A stretch of 64,000 bases of DNA from Parus major. Taxonomy: Eukaryota > Chordata > Aves > Passeriformes > Paridae. The notes under the pieces were generated by a model. The model made no database searches and was not told the origin of the DNA. It was given only the letters and a program-made list of their open reading frames with translations. The translations under genes and the position numbers were made by a program. Positions 22,864 to 35,700 of the stretch are shown one piece after another; within the stretch, counting starts at the first letter, position 1; each line of letters starts with the position of its first letter. The stretch covers positions 1,323,500 through 1,387,499 of the forward strand of contig NC_031792.1 in the NCBI RefSeq assembly GCF_001522545.3. Direction: 5' to 3'.

Positions 22864-24071
22864 GAGGTGTCTCTGTGTCCCAGGGAGTGTCTGTCAGGGC
22901 TGGGGATTGGGGACAGTAACACAAAACACAAACCCTGACAGGCAGCAGCGGGGGGAATGAGTTTGGATTTTGGAGCAGGAAAAGCAGCAGGGCTTGGGGG
23001 AAAGCCCAGCTGCTGAGGTGGGGATGCAGAGCTGTTTCCACACACTCCTGACACCCGAGCTGCAGCAGCCAGGGGGGAGTGGAAGGCGTCTGGGAGCCAG
23101 GATAACCCCGCTGGGGAGAAATCACTGCCGCTCAAAAGAGCCAAAGGAATGCAGCTCTCTGCGAGAAACAAACACAGAAACAAGCAGCAGAGCTGGGTAG
23201 GGGCTGGGGACACGTGTGTCCCACCTGTGGCCCCTCAGAGAGCAGCTCTGGACAATATTCCCACTGCTGGAGGTGCCAGAATGGGCATTACTGAGCTGGG
23301 AGAGGCTCAGCAGTGCCAAGCTCTGTAGGAAACAGCTGAGAAAGCAGCAGGAAGGTCCGTGGAGAAGATGGTGAGGTGGGAGTGCTCTGCCTTGTGGTGA
23401 TGACCCACTTAATCCTCCACGCCTTGAATGGTTCAAATACCTGGCAAATGACTCCCCCACATCTTTTGGGCTTGGGCTGTTTTCTGTCTGCACACCTTGG
23501 GCTGTTTTTCATCTGCTCACGGAGATGCTGATTTGATAAAGGCTTATTTTCCTTGTCTGGAGGAGAGTTTCCATGGGAAAACAGCCCAGCTGCCTCCTGC
23601 AAGCTGAGGTGGGCACAAGGAATTCAACCCTAGGACAGTCTGGGGCAGTTTTGAGGAGTCTTTCCACTGGAAACGCTTTTTCTGGGCCCAAATCTTTGCT
23701 CTGCATCCGGACATCCAACTCCTGGCTGGCAGTGATACCCCATTGTCTGCCAAGGAGTCCAGAGCATCCCTCATCCCCTCCTGCCTGAGGAAGCAGCAGG
23801 AAGATACATCTTGCCCTCTCCTTAGCTGTGTTTTATAGCATCAATACTCACCTCCACATTCTAATTGCCTGTATTTTAATTGCCTCTCCCCCCACATGAT
23901 AAATGCAAAGCTCGCAGAACCCGTTCAGGGAGAGGAAAAAACAAAGGACTGGCAATAAAACTGGCATTTCCTAATGTATTCTTCCTCACAGAGACTCCTG
24001 GCCTGCAAGAACTCATCTCTCAGTGCAGGGAGGATCTGAAAGCATTCAGATCATGCACACCTTATCAGCTG

Positions 24072-24118
24072 GGGAAGTAATAAATAATAATAGCAATAAT
24101 AATTAGCAATTACTTCCC
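24072..24118. repeat. 10-bp perfect inverted repeat with a 27-base A/T loop
   Basis: GGGAAGTAAT (24072-24081) and ATTACTTCCC (24109-24118) are exact reverse complements. The loop between them is almost entirely A/T. It could form a hairpin or reflect paired binding sites. The stem is too short for a typical microRNA precursor. Confidence 0.75.
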
Positions 24119-24729
24119 AGTGTAATTTAGTTCTTTAAAGAGGAGCTCCAAGTACCCTTCCTTGCTCCTGAGGAGGCTGTGACCCTGGCCCAGCGGGACT
24201 GGGAGGATTTAATTGTGGCACTGAGTAATTTCTGTGATGTGGAGCAGGAGGAGCTGAAGTGGAGCAGGCTGGCTCGGGACCTTGCTGACATTCAGCTGTT
24301 GGGAGAATAATTGTGGGACAGGGAGGTGACTTTTTACCTGCTCAGCTCTCACCTTGAAGCCCCATCCTGCAGGTTCCTACCCAGGCAGGGGCCAGCAGTA
24401 AAATTCCCTGTTCCTGCCCTTTGAGAAGGAGCAGAGCAGGTGCTTTTTTGGCTGGCATTTGCTGGGAGTTTGGGGGAGGATGTGGCCTCCCCCCTCCTTT
24501 GTTTTTCACTTTCCCATTCAGCAGAGGAAGCAGAATTGGCCTCTGAGGCATTAAAACCTAAGAGATTTGATATCTAGGGCTGCAACTGCACTGACAGCCA
24601 CTGCTTGAATTAAATTTGGGGGTTGGCTTCTGTGCTGAGCCAGAAACGAGGGAGCCCTCTTCCTTTAGGGGATTAGATGGAGGTGTCTGACAGGACCTCC
24701 TGATTTAAGATCATTGACCTTCTCTTGCT

Positions 24730-24870
24730 TCCCAACGTGGCTGCAGCAGAGACCAATCAATTCAGATTTTATATGAAAACCGGCTTGGCATCTCTATTAG
24801 ATTGCATTTCTCTATTAAAATGTAACATATCAACAAGATAAAATGAAACACTTCTTTTACAGATGCCAAA
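24730..24870. promoter_or_regulatory. AT-rich single-copy patch, candidate conserved noncoding element
   Basis: GACCAATCAATTCAG carries a CCAAT word followed by ATCAATT. The next 100 bases are A/T-rich with TATTAGATTGC and CTATTAAAATG. No repeat is recognised. Weak, composition-based call. Confidence 0.2.
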
Positions 24871-26347
24871 CCAAGGTTTCCATGCAGCCAAATCCCAGCC
24901 CATGGAAGACTGGGGATGTCTGGGGCAGAGGGTTTAAATATCAAATACTTTCTAGAGGTTTTCTAAAGATCTGAAATACCAAAATCATCCTTAACTGCTC
25001 TGAATGTCTTTTTTTCCCTCAGAAATGAGCACTTTTTGCCCAGTGAAGGTTGCACTGGCTCTGCTTTGTGAAGGACACACATTTCCCCAGGTGAACACGA
25101 GGAGCTGCTCCCTGTGTGCGTGAAAAGGGACAAATTCCCCTCTCCCTTTTTACATTTGAGCAGTTCCTCCTCTGCTGGAGGCTCAGGACTGGGGCCCTGC
25201 TGAAGGATTGGATGTGTTTGAAGTTTGACAGATTCACCTGTGCCGTGTTTTCCAGTCCTGAGGAGAAGCTGGACAAACTGCAGAGCGAATCATTCTTCCT
25301 CCCTTCAGAGCCTCGGGAAAGCTCCCTGCTGCCATCAGGAATTATTCCCTGGGCAACACAAGGATCCTGCCCATGGTGACTTCAGATTGCTGAAAATTTT
25401 TGGGCTGCCAAAAATTGGGAAGGGGAAGAGACACGAGGAGTAAATTCTACACCTTTTGTGCAGTAGTTTATGTCTTTTCCCCAGCAGCATCACGGATCTT
25501 GGCAGGTTATCAGCTTGATAAATGTCATTTATAGACTGGCAGATGATAACAGTTCATTCTCTGCACTCTGCTGACCCACAGCAGCTGAAAATTCAAGGCA
25601 GCTGTTCCTGCTGAGCCTTGCTCCCCTCTCTGCTCCCTCCACATCCTCATCACCCCCTTTGACTCCTTGCTCTTCCCAGGATTCTCCTTTCCCTGCTTTG
25701 TGGCCCAGTTTGCAGCACTGTTTTTGAGAGCAAACCCTGCTCCACTCCCACGTTGGGATGGATTAAGAGCTTGTAATTGCTGCTGCTTTAAACTCCTCAT
25801 TAAGGAGCTGCCCAGAGCAGGTTTAATCAAGGCAGCAGCAGCTGCCTGGCTTCAGGAAGGCTCCGGTGGTGACAACAAGCAGTGGCAGCTGGGGACACAT
25901 CCCAGCTACCTGGGGGCCTCTCAGGGAGCAGCAGATGTGAAAACAACACTGCTCCCCACGGAACTCCTGTCCCAGAGGAGCCTGAGCTGGTGCTGGGGTT
26001 TTTCCCGTGCTTCACTCCCAGCCCAGAGCTCTCCCTGCGAGCAGAGCCCTGCCAGCATCACTCCAAGGGCTGCCCCAGGCTCTGTCAGGACACTGCAGAC
26101 TCCACACAGGAGGGATTTGGTCACAAACACTCCCTCGGATTTTCCTGAAAAGAAAGGGGGGGGAAAAAAAAACAAAAGTAAGAAGTTCTCATTCTAAATC
26201 TGCAGCTCTGAGAGATTTGGAACCCTCCCAACTTCTCACTTGTGCGCCGAGCTCCTCCCTGGCTGGGAAAGGGCTGGGAAACTGCCCCAGATTCCTGCAT
26301 GGAGAGCCCTCACAGCATCCCCACAGCTCCTGCTGCTCCTGCCCCCT

Positions 26348-26380
26348 CCCTGCCAGCCCTGCCAGCCCTGCCAGCCCTGC
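26348..26380. repeat. 9-bp minisatellite (CCCTGCCAG), 3 copies plus a partial
   Basis: Three exact copies of CCCTGCCAG are followed by a diverged partial copy in a C-rich region. It accounts for the Pro/Ala- and Leu/Ala-repeat frames here. Confidence 0.88.
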
Positions 26381-26869
26381 TGCCCCACTGCCCTGCCAGC
26401 CTCTCCCCACCAGGGCTTCGCTCCCAGCGCCCGGCAGGAGCACACAGCGGGGTCTGAGAGCTGGGCAAACACTGACACAGCACAAGAGACTCTTTGGGGC
26501 ACAATTCCCTCCTCAGTCAGCCCTGGATGAATCTCCAGGGGATGGGAGAAGGGAGAGCTCATCCCCTTCCCCAATGACTTCTGCGTTCTCCGTCCCTTCC
26601 TTGATCCTTCCAAGGACTTTTTGGCAGCTGCAACCAGGATTTGTAACTTTAATTTTTGCTGGTTGCTGCTGCTCAGTGTCTGTCTCCAAAGCAACTCTCC
26701 ATTTCTGTGTGGCTCCAAACCCAGGTCTCTTGGCCAGCGGGGCAGAGTCCCAGGAATCTCTGTTCCTTTACTCCTGGAAGGGCACAAAGTGAAGGAATTC
26801 CAAAGTCTGAGCTGTGGATGGAAATGTTGCTTTCACACAAATAAGGAACTCCTCACAGCGAGTCCAGAC

Positions 26870-26947
26870 TATGGCAAGGGAGCTGAGATAGAAATATAAA
26901 TTTTGCCAGAATATGGCAAATTTGGCAAGGGAGCTGAGATATAAATA
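26870..26947. repeat. Imperfect direct duplication around a small inverted repeat
   Basis: GGCAAGGGAGCTGAGATA occurs twice, each time followed by an A/T-rich AAATA word, about 50 bases apart. Between the copies lie TTTGCCA (26902-26908) and TGGCAAA (26914-26920), a 7-bp inverted repeat with a 5-base loop. The origin is unclear. Confidence 0.7.
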
Positions 26948-27691
26948 CCCCATTTGAGGTATTTAGTGTCCTGTTTAAAAACAGTGTCTGACTTCCAGCA
27001 GCTCTGAGCAGATTCCTCGTGCAGCATCTGCTCTCTCCATCCCTCCAAATGAGGATTCTCATCCTTTTCCTTGGGCAGAGGACACGGGCTGGGCTGGCTC
27101 CAGAGGGTCTTGGTTTGAGACCACCATGCCACCTTCCCCTCTAACAAAAATGTGATTGATTTGCTTTGAAGAATGTTTCAGTAATAATGTTCTTTTGTGT
27201 AGGAACAAGCAAGGTAAGGACACTGTGGAAAGCTCCATTAGGCAGACAGCACACCCAAAACTTCACAGCAGTTTTTGCCAATAACAAACCTGTCAAAGCA
27301 CTGGAAAAGGCTCACAAATGGAGACTGGAGGAGTTTTAAGAAGGGAGAAATGAGTTTGGAAGGATGAGATCTCACTTTGAAGGTTTTGGAGTGGGATTTC
27401 TGGAGCTGGACGAGCTGCACGTGGAGTTATTTTTATTCCCTATAAAGAAAAGCGCTGCTTCCCCTGGCCTGGGTCCCTCCCTGCTCCCATTTGCTGAGGC
27501 ACAGCTCACATCAGCTCACATCAGCAGCTCCCTGGCAAGGCAGAGCAGATTTGTGGTGTCTGAGCACATCTGGGAGAGCAGAGAGGCAGGAGCGAGCATC
27601 TCCCTGACGGAGCAGAGAAAGCGCCCAGGGCCAGAGGAGACTTGGAACCAGTGACACCCAGGCAGGGGCCAGGGCCAGGAGAATCCTCCTG

Positions 27692-27775
27692 GAGACCTCT
27701 CAGATGGATTTGGAGACCTCTCAGATGGATTTGGAGACCTCTCCGATGGATTTGGAGAGCTCTCCGATGGATTTG
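27692..27775. repeat. 21-bp minisatellite, 4 copies
   Basis: Four tandem units of 21 bases each begin GAGACCTCT (GAGAGCTCT in the fourth) and end GATGGATTTG. Copies 1 and 2 have CAGATGG; copies 3 and 4 have CCGATGG. The shared variant suggests copying in blocks. Confidence 0.93.
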
Positions 27776-28149
27776 GCAGCTCCTGGGGCCAGCCCTGTGT
27801 GGGAACAGCCAGGTACGCTCAGCTCAGAGAGGTTTTCCTGCACTGACTCATTTGAAAGTGAATCCAGCCGGCCACGTTTGCTGGAATGGCAAATCCGCAG
27901 GGACAGCAGCTCCTCCCAGGCCGGTTCTTGGGTAAAAACAACAGACATCAGCAGAAGCTGGTACCCAGCAATGATTCTGGTCCAAACCTTTCTCATTCAG
28001 CAAAACTCAAATCAAACCCGTGGGGAATTTCCTCCTAAAATGCTGCGGGCTTCCCTCTGGAAGGGAGGGAAAAGGGAGAGCCCTTTCTGAGCTGCAAGGA
28101 TTGCTTGGATTGGGAACAGTCTGACTTTGAAGCAGCCCCCAGCCTTCCC

Positions 28150-28510
28150 GGTTTGGAAGGATGGGCATCTCAATATTCACTAATTAACCTATTCGTTTGA
28201 ATTAGATACCACCGCAGGCACTTCTTTTCTAATCTGGAAAACGAGCATTCCGGATACAAAGGGGATGATTTCTTTTTCTCTCGTTCATTCATTCTTTCAT
28301 TCTTTTTTTCTTTTCCTCCCTTATTTCTTTTTCTGCTCGGCGAAATGTTTAAATGCCTTGTCAACACAGAAGGAACACAGGGAAGAAAAAAAGTGACACG
28401 ATGAAAGATTAAGGAAAACGGGGAAGATTAACAAAGCTTGATAGGCAGGCAATTAAAATCGAAGTGAAGGATCGTTAGTATTCATTACCAGAAAACACGG
28501 GCAGGGAGGA
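28150..28510. promoter_or_regulatory. AT-rich single-copy patch with a polypyrimidine run, candidate regulatory element
   Basis: The patch holds CACTAATTAACC, then a T/C-rich run with TTCATTCATTC words (about 28268-28330), then GGCAATTAAAATCGAAG, GGATCGTTAGTATTC and ATTACCAG. CpG words in AT-rich context and homeodomain cores make it look unlike neighbouring GC-rich DNA. It has no coding features. Confidence 0.27.
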
Positions 28511-31500
28511 TTGTGCAGCTGCTGGAAATCCCCAGGATCTGACTGGGGAGAAGTCATCCCAAAAACACACTTGCTCTTTTGGCTGGTGAAGTTTCCCCTG
28601 GCAGTTAAGTGGATTAGCTGCTTTTTGTTGCCTCTTCACCCTTCAAGCCTTATCTGGGCTAAAGAGTGTTTGAAAGGCCTTTGAAATGAGGTTCTTGTCA
28701 GGGCTTTCAGGGAGGTGAAATGTTTAATAAGTCCCAGCACAGTGACAGGGGCTGACTGCGCCCAGCCAGGGCCGGGAGAAAGGCAGGGAGCAAGGAGGGG
28801 AAGGTGGGATTCACCGCTCTCATTGTCCCAGGAACTCGCAGAGAAATGAAAGGAAGAGTAGGAGGAACAGAGGAGGTGAGAAGGATGAAGGCTGCAATCA
28901 TTTCGGGAGAGGAGTCTGTGGGAAAAGGGAAAAGGGAATCGCCTGGGAGGAGATTCCTGCAGCAGGAACGCTCCAAGCCCCCTGCAGATCCCAAGGGAAA
29001 GTCAGGCTGCTGTGTCCAGAGCAAATCCCACACCCAAACCAGGGTGGAAACACAGCATGGAAACCTCCCTCAACTGCAGCAGGGGAGAGGAGCAGCTATT
29101 TCAAACAAGACACCTTGAACTTGAGCTTAAAAGTGCCTAAAAAAACCTGTCAGGATATCCTGAAACAGCTGGAAAGCACAGAAAAGTTGTTTATCATGCA
29201 ACATCTCCCAAGTCAGAACACTGGGAGAGTTTTAAGCATTTATTTCTGAGGGGAGGAGTCAAACCTGGTCTGTTCCTTGAGGAAAAATGAAGTGCTTTAA
29301 TTGATGCTTTGGGCTTCCTGTGGATTCCTGAAAGTCTCTGGCTGGAGAAAGAGGGATTTATAAACTCTTTTTTAATAGTTATGGCTGCGAGGGGATGACA
29401 TTCCACCTCCATCCCTGGGACACCAGCGCAGCTTTCCTGGCACCCCGATAACTTCAGCGAACTCGTTAATCACCAAACAAGAGATAATCACCTCCAACAG
29501 AGCGCTTCAACACCATCGCAGGGGTGTCAGAAAAGGAGCCAGAAAGCTTTGGGAAGCCTTTCCTGCCCTGAACTGCTGCTCCCACGACTTTGCTGCTGGG
29601 AGAGGAAAATTCCTGCCCTCTGTCCCGAGGGAAAAGCCCCAAAGCATTGCAGGAATTGCCCCTCCAGGGCAGGCAGGACCCTCTGACTGTGCTGAACCCC
29701 CCGGGCCACAGCTCTCCCTGCCTTTAATTGGGGACCCCTCCAGCCCAGACATTGATTTGCTTCTGGGCAGCTTCAGGCTCTTGGCTTTCATGTAGATAAT
29801 CTGTGATCTAACAGATTAGGGGGATTATTTAGGGCTGGAGCCCCTGTTAATGATGATCCTGATGGGCGGAGAAGAGATGAAAACTACCCCTGGCTTTTCA
29901 TCTCCCTGTTGTAAACACAAACTCTGTTCTAGGAGGGATTTGGAGGGGAGAGAAGCCTGGACCAAGCCCTGGGGCTGAGGGGACTTCGGCTGTAAGATGA
30001 AAGGCTCTGGAAAAGGGGCAGGTTTAAGTCCCACTGAAAATCTGCATTATTCCTGCTCCCCATTGATGCTGCTGGTTGCGCTCACCCCTCTCCTTTCCCA
30101 GGAAAACTCACCTTTTACAGAACTTGTCAGGAGGGTTATGACAAATGGCAGGACACAAACAACTTTTCCACATTTGGTTTGGGTTTTTTTATTTGTTTGG
30201 GGGTGTTTTTTGTTTTGTTTTCGGGTTTTTTTGCCTTCTAACATTTCAGAAGTGTGAGTGGAAGCGCAGCTGCCGGGTAACCTTGCAGTGGCATTGCTGT
30301 CTGTGCCTTCCCCGCAGCTCCAGGTGGCTCCAGGTGCCTCACAGCCGCAGTTAATGCCTTCCCTGTCTGGATGAAGCAGTGCTTTGAGGCTGGGGACAGT
30401 CAAATTGCTCCCTGGGGAGGGCAGTGATGTGTGGCAGCGCTGGTTTGCATCATCCAAACAGCCAGGCCACCCCATCCCACAGCAGCGGGCTTTGGGGAGA
30501 GGAGGCTGAGCCTGGGGACAGGGATCCACCTGGGACTGGGCATCATTAAACCGCTGCTGGGGCTTTTCTCTGCGTGTTTTGGGATTTAAAACCTCTTCCA
30601 TTTCAAATCAGGTCAGGCTAAGACGGCTCTGAACACGCTGCAGCCCGAGTGGAGAGTTCAGGCAAGAGGGGAAAGTGTTTGCATCACTGAGAACCTTTTA
30701 AAATTGCAAAGCTGCCTAAAAGATTCCTTAAATACTTGAAGGGCAGCATTAAAGCAATATCCTTCCCTGCATGGCAGGCAGCTGGGGATGGGGTCCGTGT
30801 CCCAGGGTCAGGCTCCTGCAGTCTGGCATTCCCAGATCCATGGAAAATGCGTCCCTGGGGAGAGATGAAAGGTGTCCAGTCATAACCAGTGCTCAGAAGC
30901 AGCACAGACTGATTCAAACTCCCATTTCTTCTTTGGTTAGGAAGAAATCCCAGATTTCATCTCATGCACTCAGGACCAAGCATGAGGATTGTGCCTGAAG
31001 CCTCCCCTGTGGAACAAGGAAAGGATGCCCTGGGTTTGCCCCCAGGGTGGCAATGCTGAAGGTCCTGGCCCGTGTGGGTGTGGTGGATTTGGCTGTGTGT
31101 CCTTTCTGAGAGCTGAGGCTGGTGCTGATCTGCCACCAGAGCATTCTGAGCTCAGCCCAGGTTAATCCCAGGTTAAGGGTGAGAGTTTAATGAACAGAGG
31201 GAAGGTGCAGGATTCCTGTTTTGTTCAGTGTCTGATGCCTTCCCCAGCTGCTGTCTGGGCTCTTTGGATGTGGAAGAAACCCTCCAGTAGATCCACAAGC
31301 TGTGAAAAACCTGAACTCCTTCCTTCTGCCACCCCTCCCACCTGCCAGAACCCACAGCTCTGAGCTCTCCCAAACACCGTCACTGTTTCCTCCTCCTTTT
31401 GCTTCCTGTGAAAATCCACACTCCTGCCTTGCTGGATGATCACCAGGACATGCAATCCAAGTGCCTCCTGCTCCACAGATGGAGAGGGAAACCTGCAGCC

Positions 31501-33819
31501 AGGAGAAGGGTGGGGATGGCTCAGCTCCCCACAGCTCCTGGGGCTCCTGCTTTGCACCGAGGCTGCAGTCGCTGCCTTCCCTGCTCCATGTCCAGGATAT
31601 TAATCCAGCTCCTTCTCCCTGGGCCCAGGGGAGAGCTCCCTGACAAGGCAACCTGTGCTTTTGTCCCTTTGATAAATGAGGCACCGTGTTCAGAGCATCT
31701 TCTTGATATCTCTTTCCTGTCCTAAAGCTTCCAACACGTTCCTTTTTAATATCTGGGCTGAACTCTGTGGCTTGAGCAGCCCCAGTCAGAACATTTCCCT
31801 GTTCATCACTCAGCTTTTGCTCCGTCTGGGAATGCCATCCATGCCCTGCTGTCTGCTCAGCTCCTGGCTCATATTGGCCACTTCATCACGAGTGACAACC
31901 CTGGGGATGGAGAGGAGGAATTCAGAGATTCTGGACAAAGGGTTGAGCCCGGTGGTGGTTTGTATGTTGGGATAACCAAGGCAGCAGTTTTAGCTCAGTG
32001 CTTCTGATTTCCTTCTAAAAGTGGGACAGAAATGCTCCTAATAATTCCCAAACACGGAGCCAAGGCAGGATTCAGGTTACCTGGAGACTATCCCAAGTGA
32101 GGATCGTGGTGGTCCCCTCTACATCCTCGGCCCTGGAGAGTTTTTAACCCCTGAGCATCTGTCACGGCCACCTGTTCCCCGCTTTCCTGAGCCCAGCTTT
32201 GGAAAGAATGCAGCTGGAATTGGAATTGCTTGGCCATTTGCTCCTGCTGGGCTGGCTGGAGAGCTCAGTGGAACCAGGAGCCACTCACACACAACAAAAC
32301 CCCTCTTTATGCCCCGAGGGATGTGTGCCAGCTCATCCTCCCAGCGCCAGGAGCTCCATGTGATTCACCAACCATTTCTGCACAACAAAGCCGGGACACA
32401 GCTCCTGGCTGCAAAGCAGGAACTGGGAAACTTCCCACCAATCCTACCAGCCTTTTTAAGGGCTTGTCCTCAGGTGTGAGGGCTGTGTTCCCTTGGGATG
32501 GGATCTGCTCCCTCCACTCCAGAGAAATGTCCAACATCACGGGTGAGCTCTCTGGATCCAGGCTGCTCCCAAGGGAAATGTGGGGTTGGTGGAGCTGCTC
32601 CTTGCAGGCACTTTGGTTCCTGGCTGATCCTGAATTCAGCTGCCTGAGCTCTGGCCTGACTCAGCTCTGTGATTCATTTTTCATTGAGGAATTGGGAGAG
32701 CTGCTTAAAAACAGAAACTTGGCAGCAGCGAGGCAAAAGAAATATCCCTTAGAATGAAAATCGGAGAATGGAGGTGAGTGGGGTGTAAGACAGAATCTGC
32801 CTCGTGCTGTTTATTCCCAGTTTTTCCCTGCAGCTGGACTGGAGGGAGAGGGGAGCACAGGTCCTGGCAGGGCTGCTGTGGCAGAGCAGTCTCTGCTGCT
32901 GCAATCCCCTCATGAAATTTGGGAATGCTGGGGCTCCTCTGGCTGCGGCTCCCAGCCTCTCCCTGGGCTCCAGGGCTGCTGAGGTGGGAAATGTTCCTTC
33001 CCAGAGCCTGCTGGTTGAAGCCATGGGAATCTCCAGTGCCAGGGAGGCTCACAGCCCTGAGCTGGGGCACAGCTCCTGGTGAGCTGCTGCCCGGGAAGTT
33101 TAACTCTTGGAAGAAGCATTTCCTCTTTCACTGTTTGTTCTTCTTTCTCTTTCAAATACCCCAAATAAAAGAAAATCTGTGTATCAAGCACTGCTGGAAG
33201 AAGTGAGACCATCCCTACAAGCCCTGCCTCAGTTCTCACCCTTCACCTTTAACGCTTCTGCCTCAGCCTAACCCTTCTCAGTGAGCCCTGTCTCCCTGGA
33301 GATTCCATAGTGCTGCGGAGGAAAAGGGGTGAATTTCCAGCTGGGGCAGCTTGGATGAGCTGCAGCCTCGTCAGCAGAGCTGGGATGATTTACTCTGACC
33401 AGCAGCTACAATAACTCACAGCTCTGTGGTGCTGGAGGGTTCTGCATCCGTGGCTTTTGTCAGCCTGGGAATGTGCTCGCAGCTAATCACACTTGGGTTC
33501 TGCTCCTGGCAGCCTCCTGTGCCAAGGAGACACGGAGAGCTGATTCCCACTGCCCTGGAAGCTGATCCTGGCGTGAGACACGCTGGGGATTCAGCCCTGG
33601 GGCAGCAGGTTTGGGGATCAGGTGGAGATCTTTATATAAACAACATTTCCACTCGGTGCTGCTGGGGAAAATCATCTTTTTCCCAATTTCAGGCCTTGCC
33701 CGTGGTGAAGGTGTCATTCAAACTGCAAAGAAGGAGCTGTAGGTCTGGAAAAGGGGGGGCTCTGATCCTCAGCCCCATCTTTTTGAGCTGGAGACACAGC
33801 TTTTCCAAGCCAAGCCTTG

Positions 33820-34030
33820 TCTCCTTGCCAAGCCGTCTGTTAAATATTGCGGAAATGTTCGGAGCAAACAACATATTTATCCTTTCAGAGCAAATGATGG
33901 GTTTGTTTCCAAGCAAGCTCCCATTCTGCTGTGATTTATTCCTGCAGCCTGCACCTCTCATTCCCTTTTAAAAAACTCCCTGAATGCAGGTGATGTATTT
34001 TTGACATGATTGATTTTGACCTGCCTGGGT
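33820..34030. promoter_or_regulatory. AT-rich single-copy patch, candidate conserved noncoding element
   Basis: GTTAAATATTGCGGAAATG, AACAACATATTTATCC (AACAA is SOX-like), a TGATTTATTCC word and TTTTGACATGATTGATTTTG occur without repeat similarity. The forward frame through it has no domain. Regulatory function is a guess. Confidence 0.22.
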
Positions 34031-34896
34031 CTGAGCTAAATGAATCAACACTGGCAATTCCTGTGCCTAAGGAACAGCCCGGTGGATCAGGACATCCTTC
34101 TTCCAATTGAAATGCTACAGCAATGGCCCTTGTTTTCCAGCTCAGGAATCATCTCCATCACACCAAACTGCGGCTGGGAAATGGTGGGAATCTCACAGAG
34201 CAAAACCAGGGGTGTTTTTTACCCTTTGGACTCAGCTTGCACTTGTCTTAAGGGATTTTAATCCACCTTTAGGGAGGTTGATAGTGGCAACTTGTGGAAG
34301 CAACATTAACATTTCCCATTAATATTTTCCATTAATATTTCCATCTCAGCTTTCTGATGAGAAACCCTCTTGTCTCACAACACTTTCCCCTCCACATTTC
34401 AGCCGGCAGAGGCTCAATTAAAGGACTCAGCTCGCTGCTCACATCCTCGGGGAGTTTGATTCCTCGGGGATGCCGAGTGCCCCGGTGCGCCCGGGTTTGA
34501 TGTTCCTCACACATAAACAAATGCAGGCTTCCCGAAAATGCCGGGTTTAGCAGGAAAACAGCTCCTGGAGCCAGCCACTGGAGGGAGCCGATGGAAGGAG
34601 GCTGGGCTTGGGCAATTTAAACCAGTCTAAATGTGATTTAGAACGCGTCGGAGGCAGAGCTGGGGAGGGATGGAAATGGCCAGGTCCAGAGGGAGGGCTC
34701 CAGCCCAGGGACCACCACTCTCCAGACCTGCTGAGCCTCTCCTAACCCATTGAAAACTCTGATTTTGTTGGAATGTGTGCAAACACCCCGCTGTGGGGGT
34801 GAAGCCGGGGCTGGAGGAAATGCCCGCACTGGGAGCAGCAATAAATCCTTGTTTAAATAAATCCTCAGCACCCCCTGAGCCCCCTCCTCACACAGG

Positions 34897-34991
34897 GAAT
34901 GCTCCACTGTCCCAGCCTGCTCCAAACCCTGTCCAGCCTGGCCCTGGGCACTTCCAGGGATGCAGGGACAGCCAGGTCCTCCCTGGGGAAT
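34897..34991 (-). mobile_element. CR1 LINE internal 3' fragment without the tip
   Basis: The plus strand shows CCTGCTCCAAACCCTGTCC, then AGCCTGGCCCTGGGCACTTC and CAGGGATGCAGGGACAGCC. These match the reverse complement of the block about 100 bases from the CR1 3' end. The tip itself is not present, so this is a decayed or partly deleted copy. Confidence 0.7.
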
Positions 34992-35070
34992 AAAAGGGTG
35001 GCCCAGGAGATTCGTGTTTCATCCTGGGGCAGGAAGGCTCAGCAGTGCTCCTGCATCGCTCTGCTGGCAG

Positions 35071-35146
35071 TCCGGGTTGGATTTCTGTGTATTTGTAGGT
35101 CTGGTTTGGATTTCTGTATATTTGTAGGTCTGTTTTGGATTTCTGG
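35071..35146. repeat. 29-bp minisatellite, about 2.6 copies
   Basis: Units of 29 bases share TTGGATTTCTGT and ATTTGTAGG. Copy 3 ends after TTTGGATTTCTGG. Because 29 is not a multiple of three, this array does not keep a frame open. Confidence 0.88.
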
Positions 35147-35700
35147 GCAGGTTCCTGATCCCCCTCTGGTGAATTCTGCAGAGGGTGAGAGATGTAAATG
35201 CAGGTCAAAAGCATAAACGCTGCTGTAACCTCCCCTCACTCTGCGCTGCCCTGCAGCCGACCCAGCCTCGGCTTTTATTCTGCAAAACCCACCCCCAGCT
35301 TCAGAAAGGTTTCAAAGGCAGCCCTCTTTTGGCCTCTCCTGTATCCACTGGGAGCAGATGGAAATTCCTCTCCTCTCCTGGAGCTCAGCCCCTGCAGGGA
35401 CTCAGTCTCTTTTAACTCCCTCCATAAATAAAATGCATTTCCAGGAGAAGGAAGAGTGGGTCAGGACCAGGGGGGACCCTGGGGTGGCACAGGACATCCT
35501 GCCCAGCCTGGATGGCACTGCAGGGACACACACGGGGACATTTCCCTCTCTGTGTTCCCAGAGGAGGGGCTGCCCTCAGCTGCCTCCTTCCTGCAGCACT
35601 TTAGGAGCTCAGAGCTGGCCTTATCTAATTGAATTATCTCCTAATGAGGTCTGTGCTCTGGAGGGGCCTAGAGAAAGGTGGTGGTTTAGGAGAACAAAAG

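Larger units (their letters stand above)
22864..34896. other. Single-copy DNA without recognised genes
   Basis: Mostly unique sequence of mixed composition. A T/G-rich run lies at about 30172-30232. The frames are short, and those above 150 codons (for example near 25667, 26007 and 26236) run through low-complexity or 9-bp repeat sequence. Candidate elements and minisatellites are listed separately. Confidence 0.5.

Noticed and set aside
23425..23445. tRNA B-box-like word GGTTCAAATACC
   Set aside because: No A-box, acceptor stem or anticodon arm at the right distance; a lone B-box-like word is common by chance.
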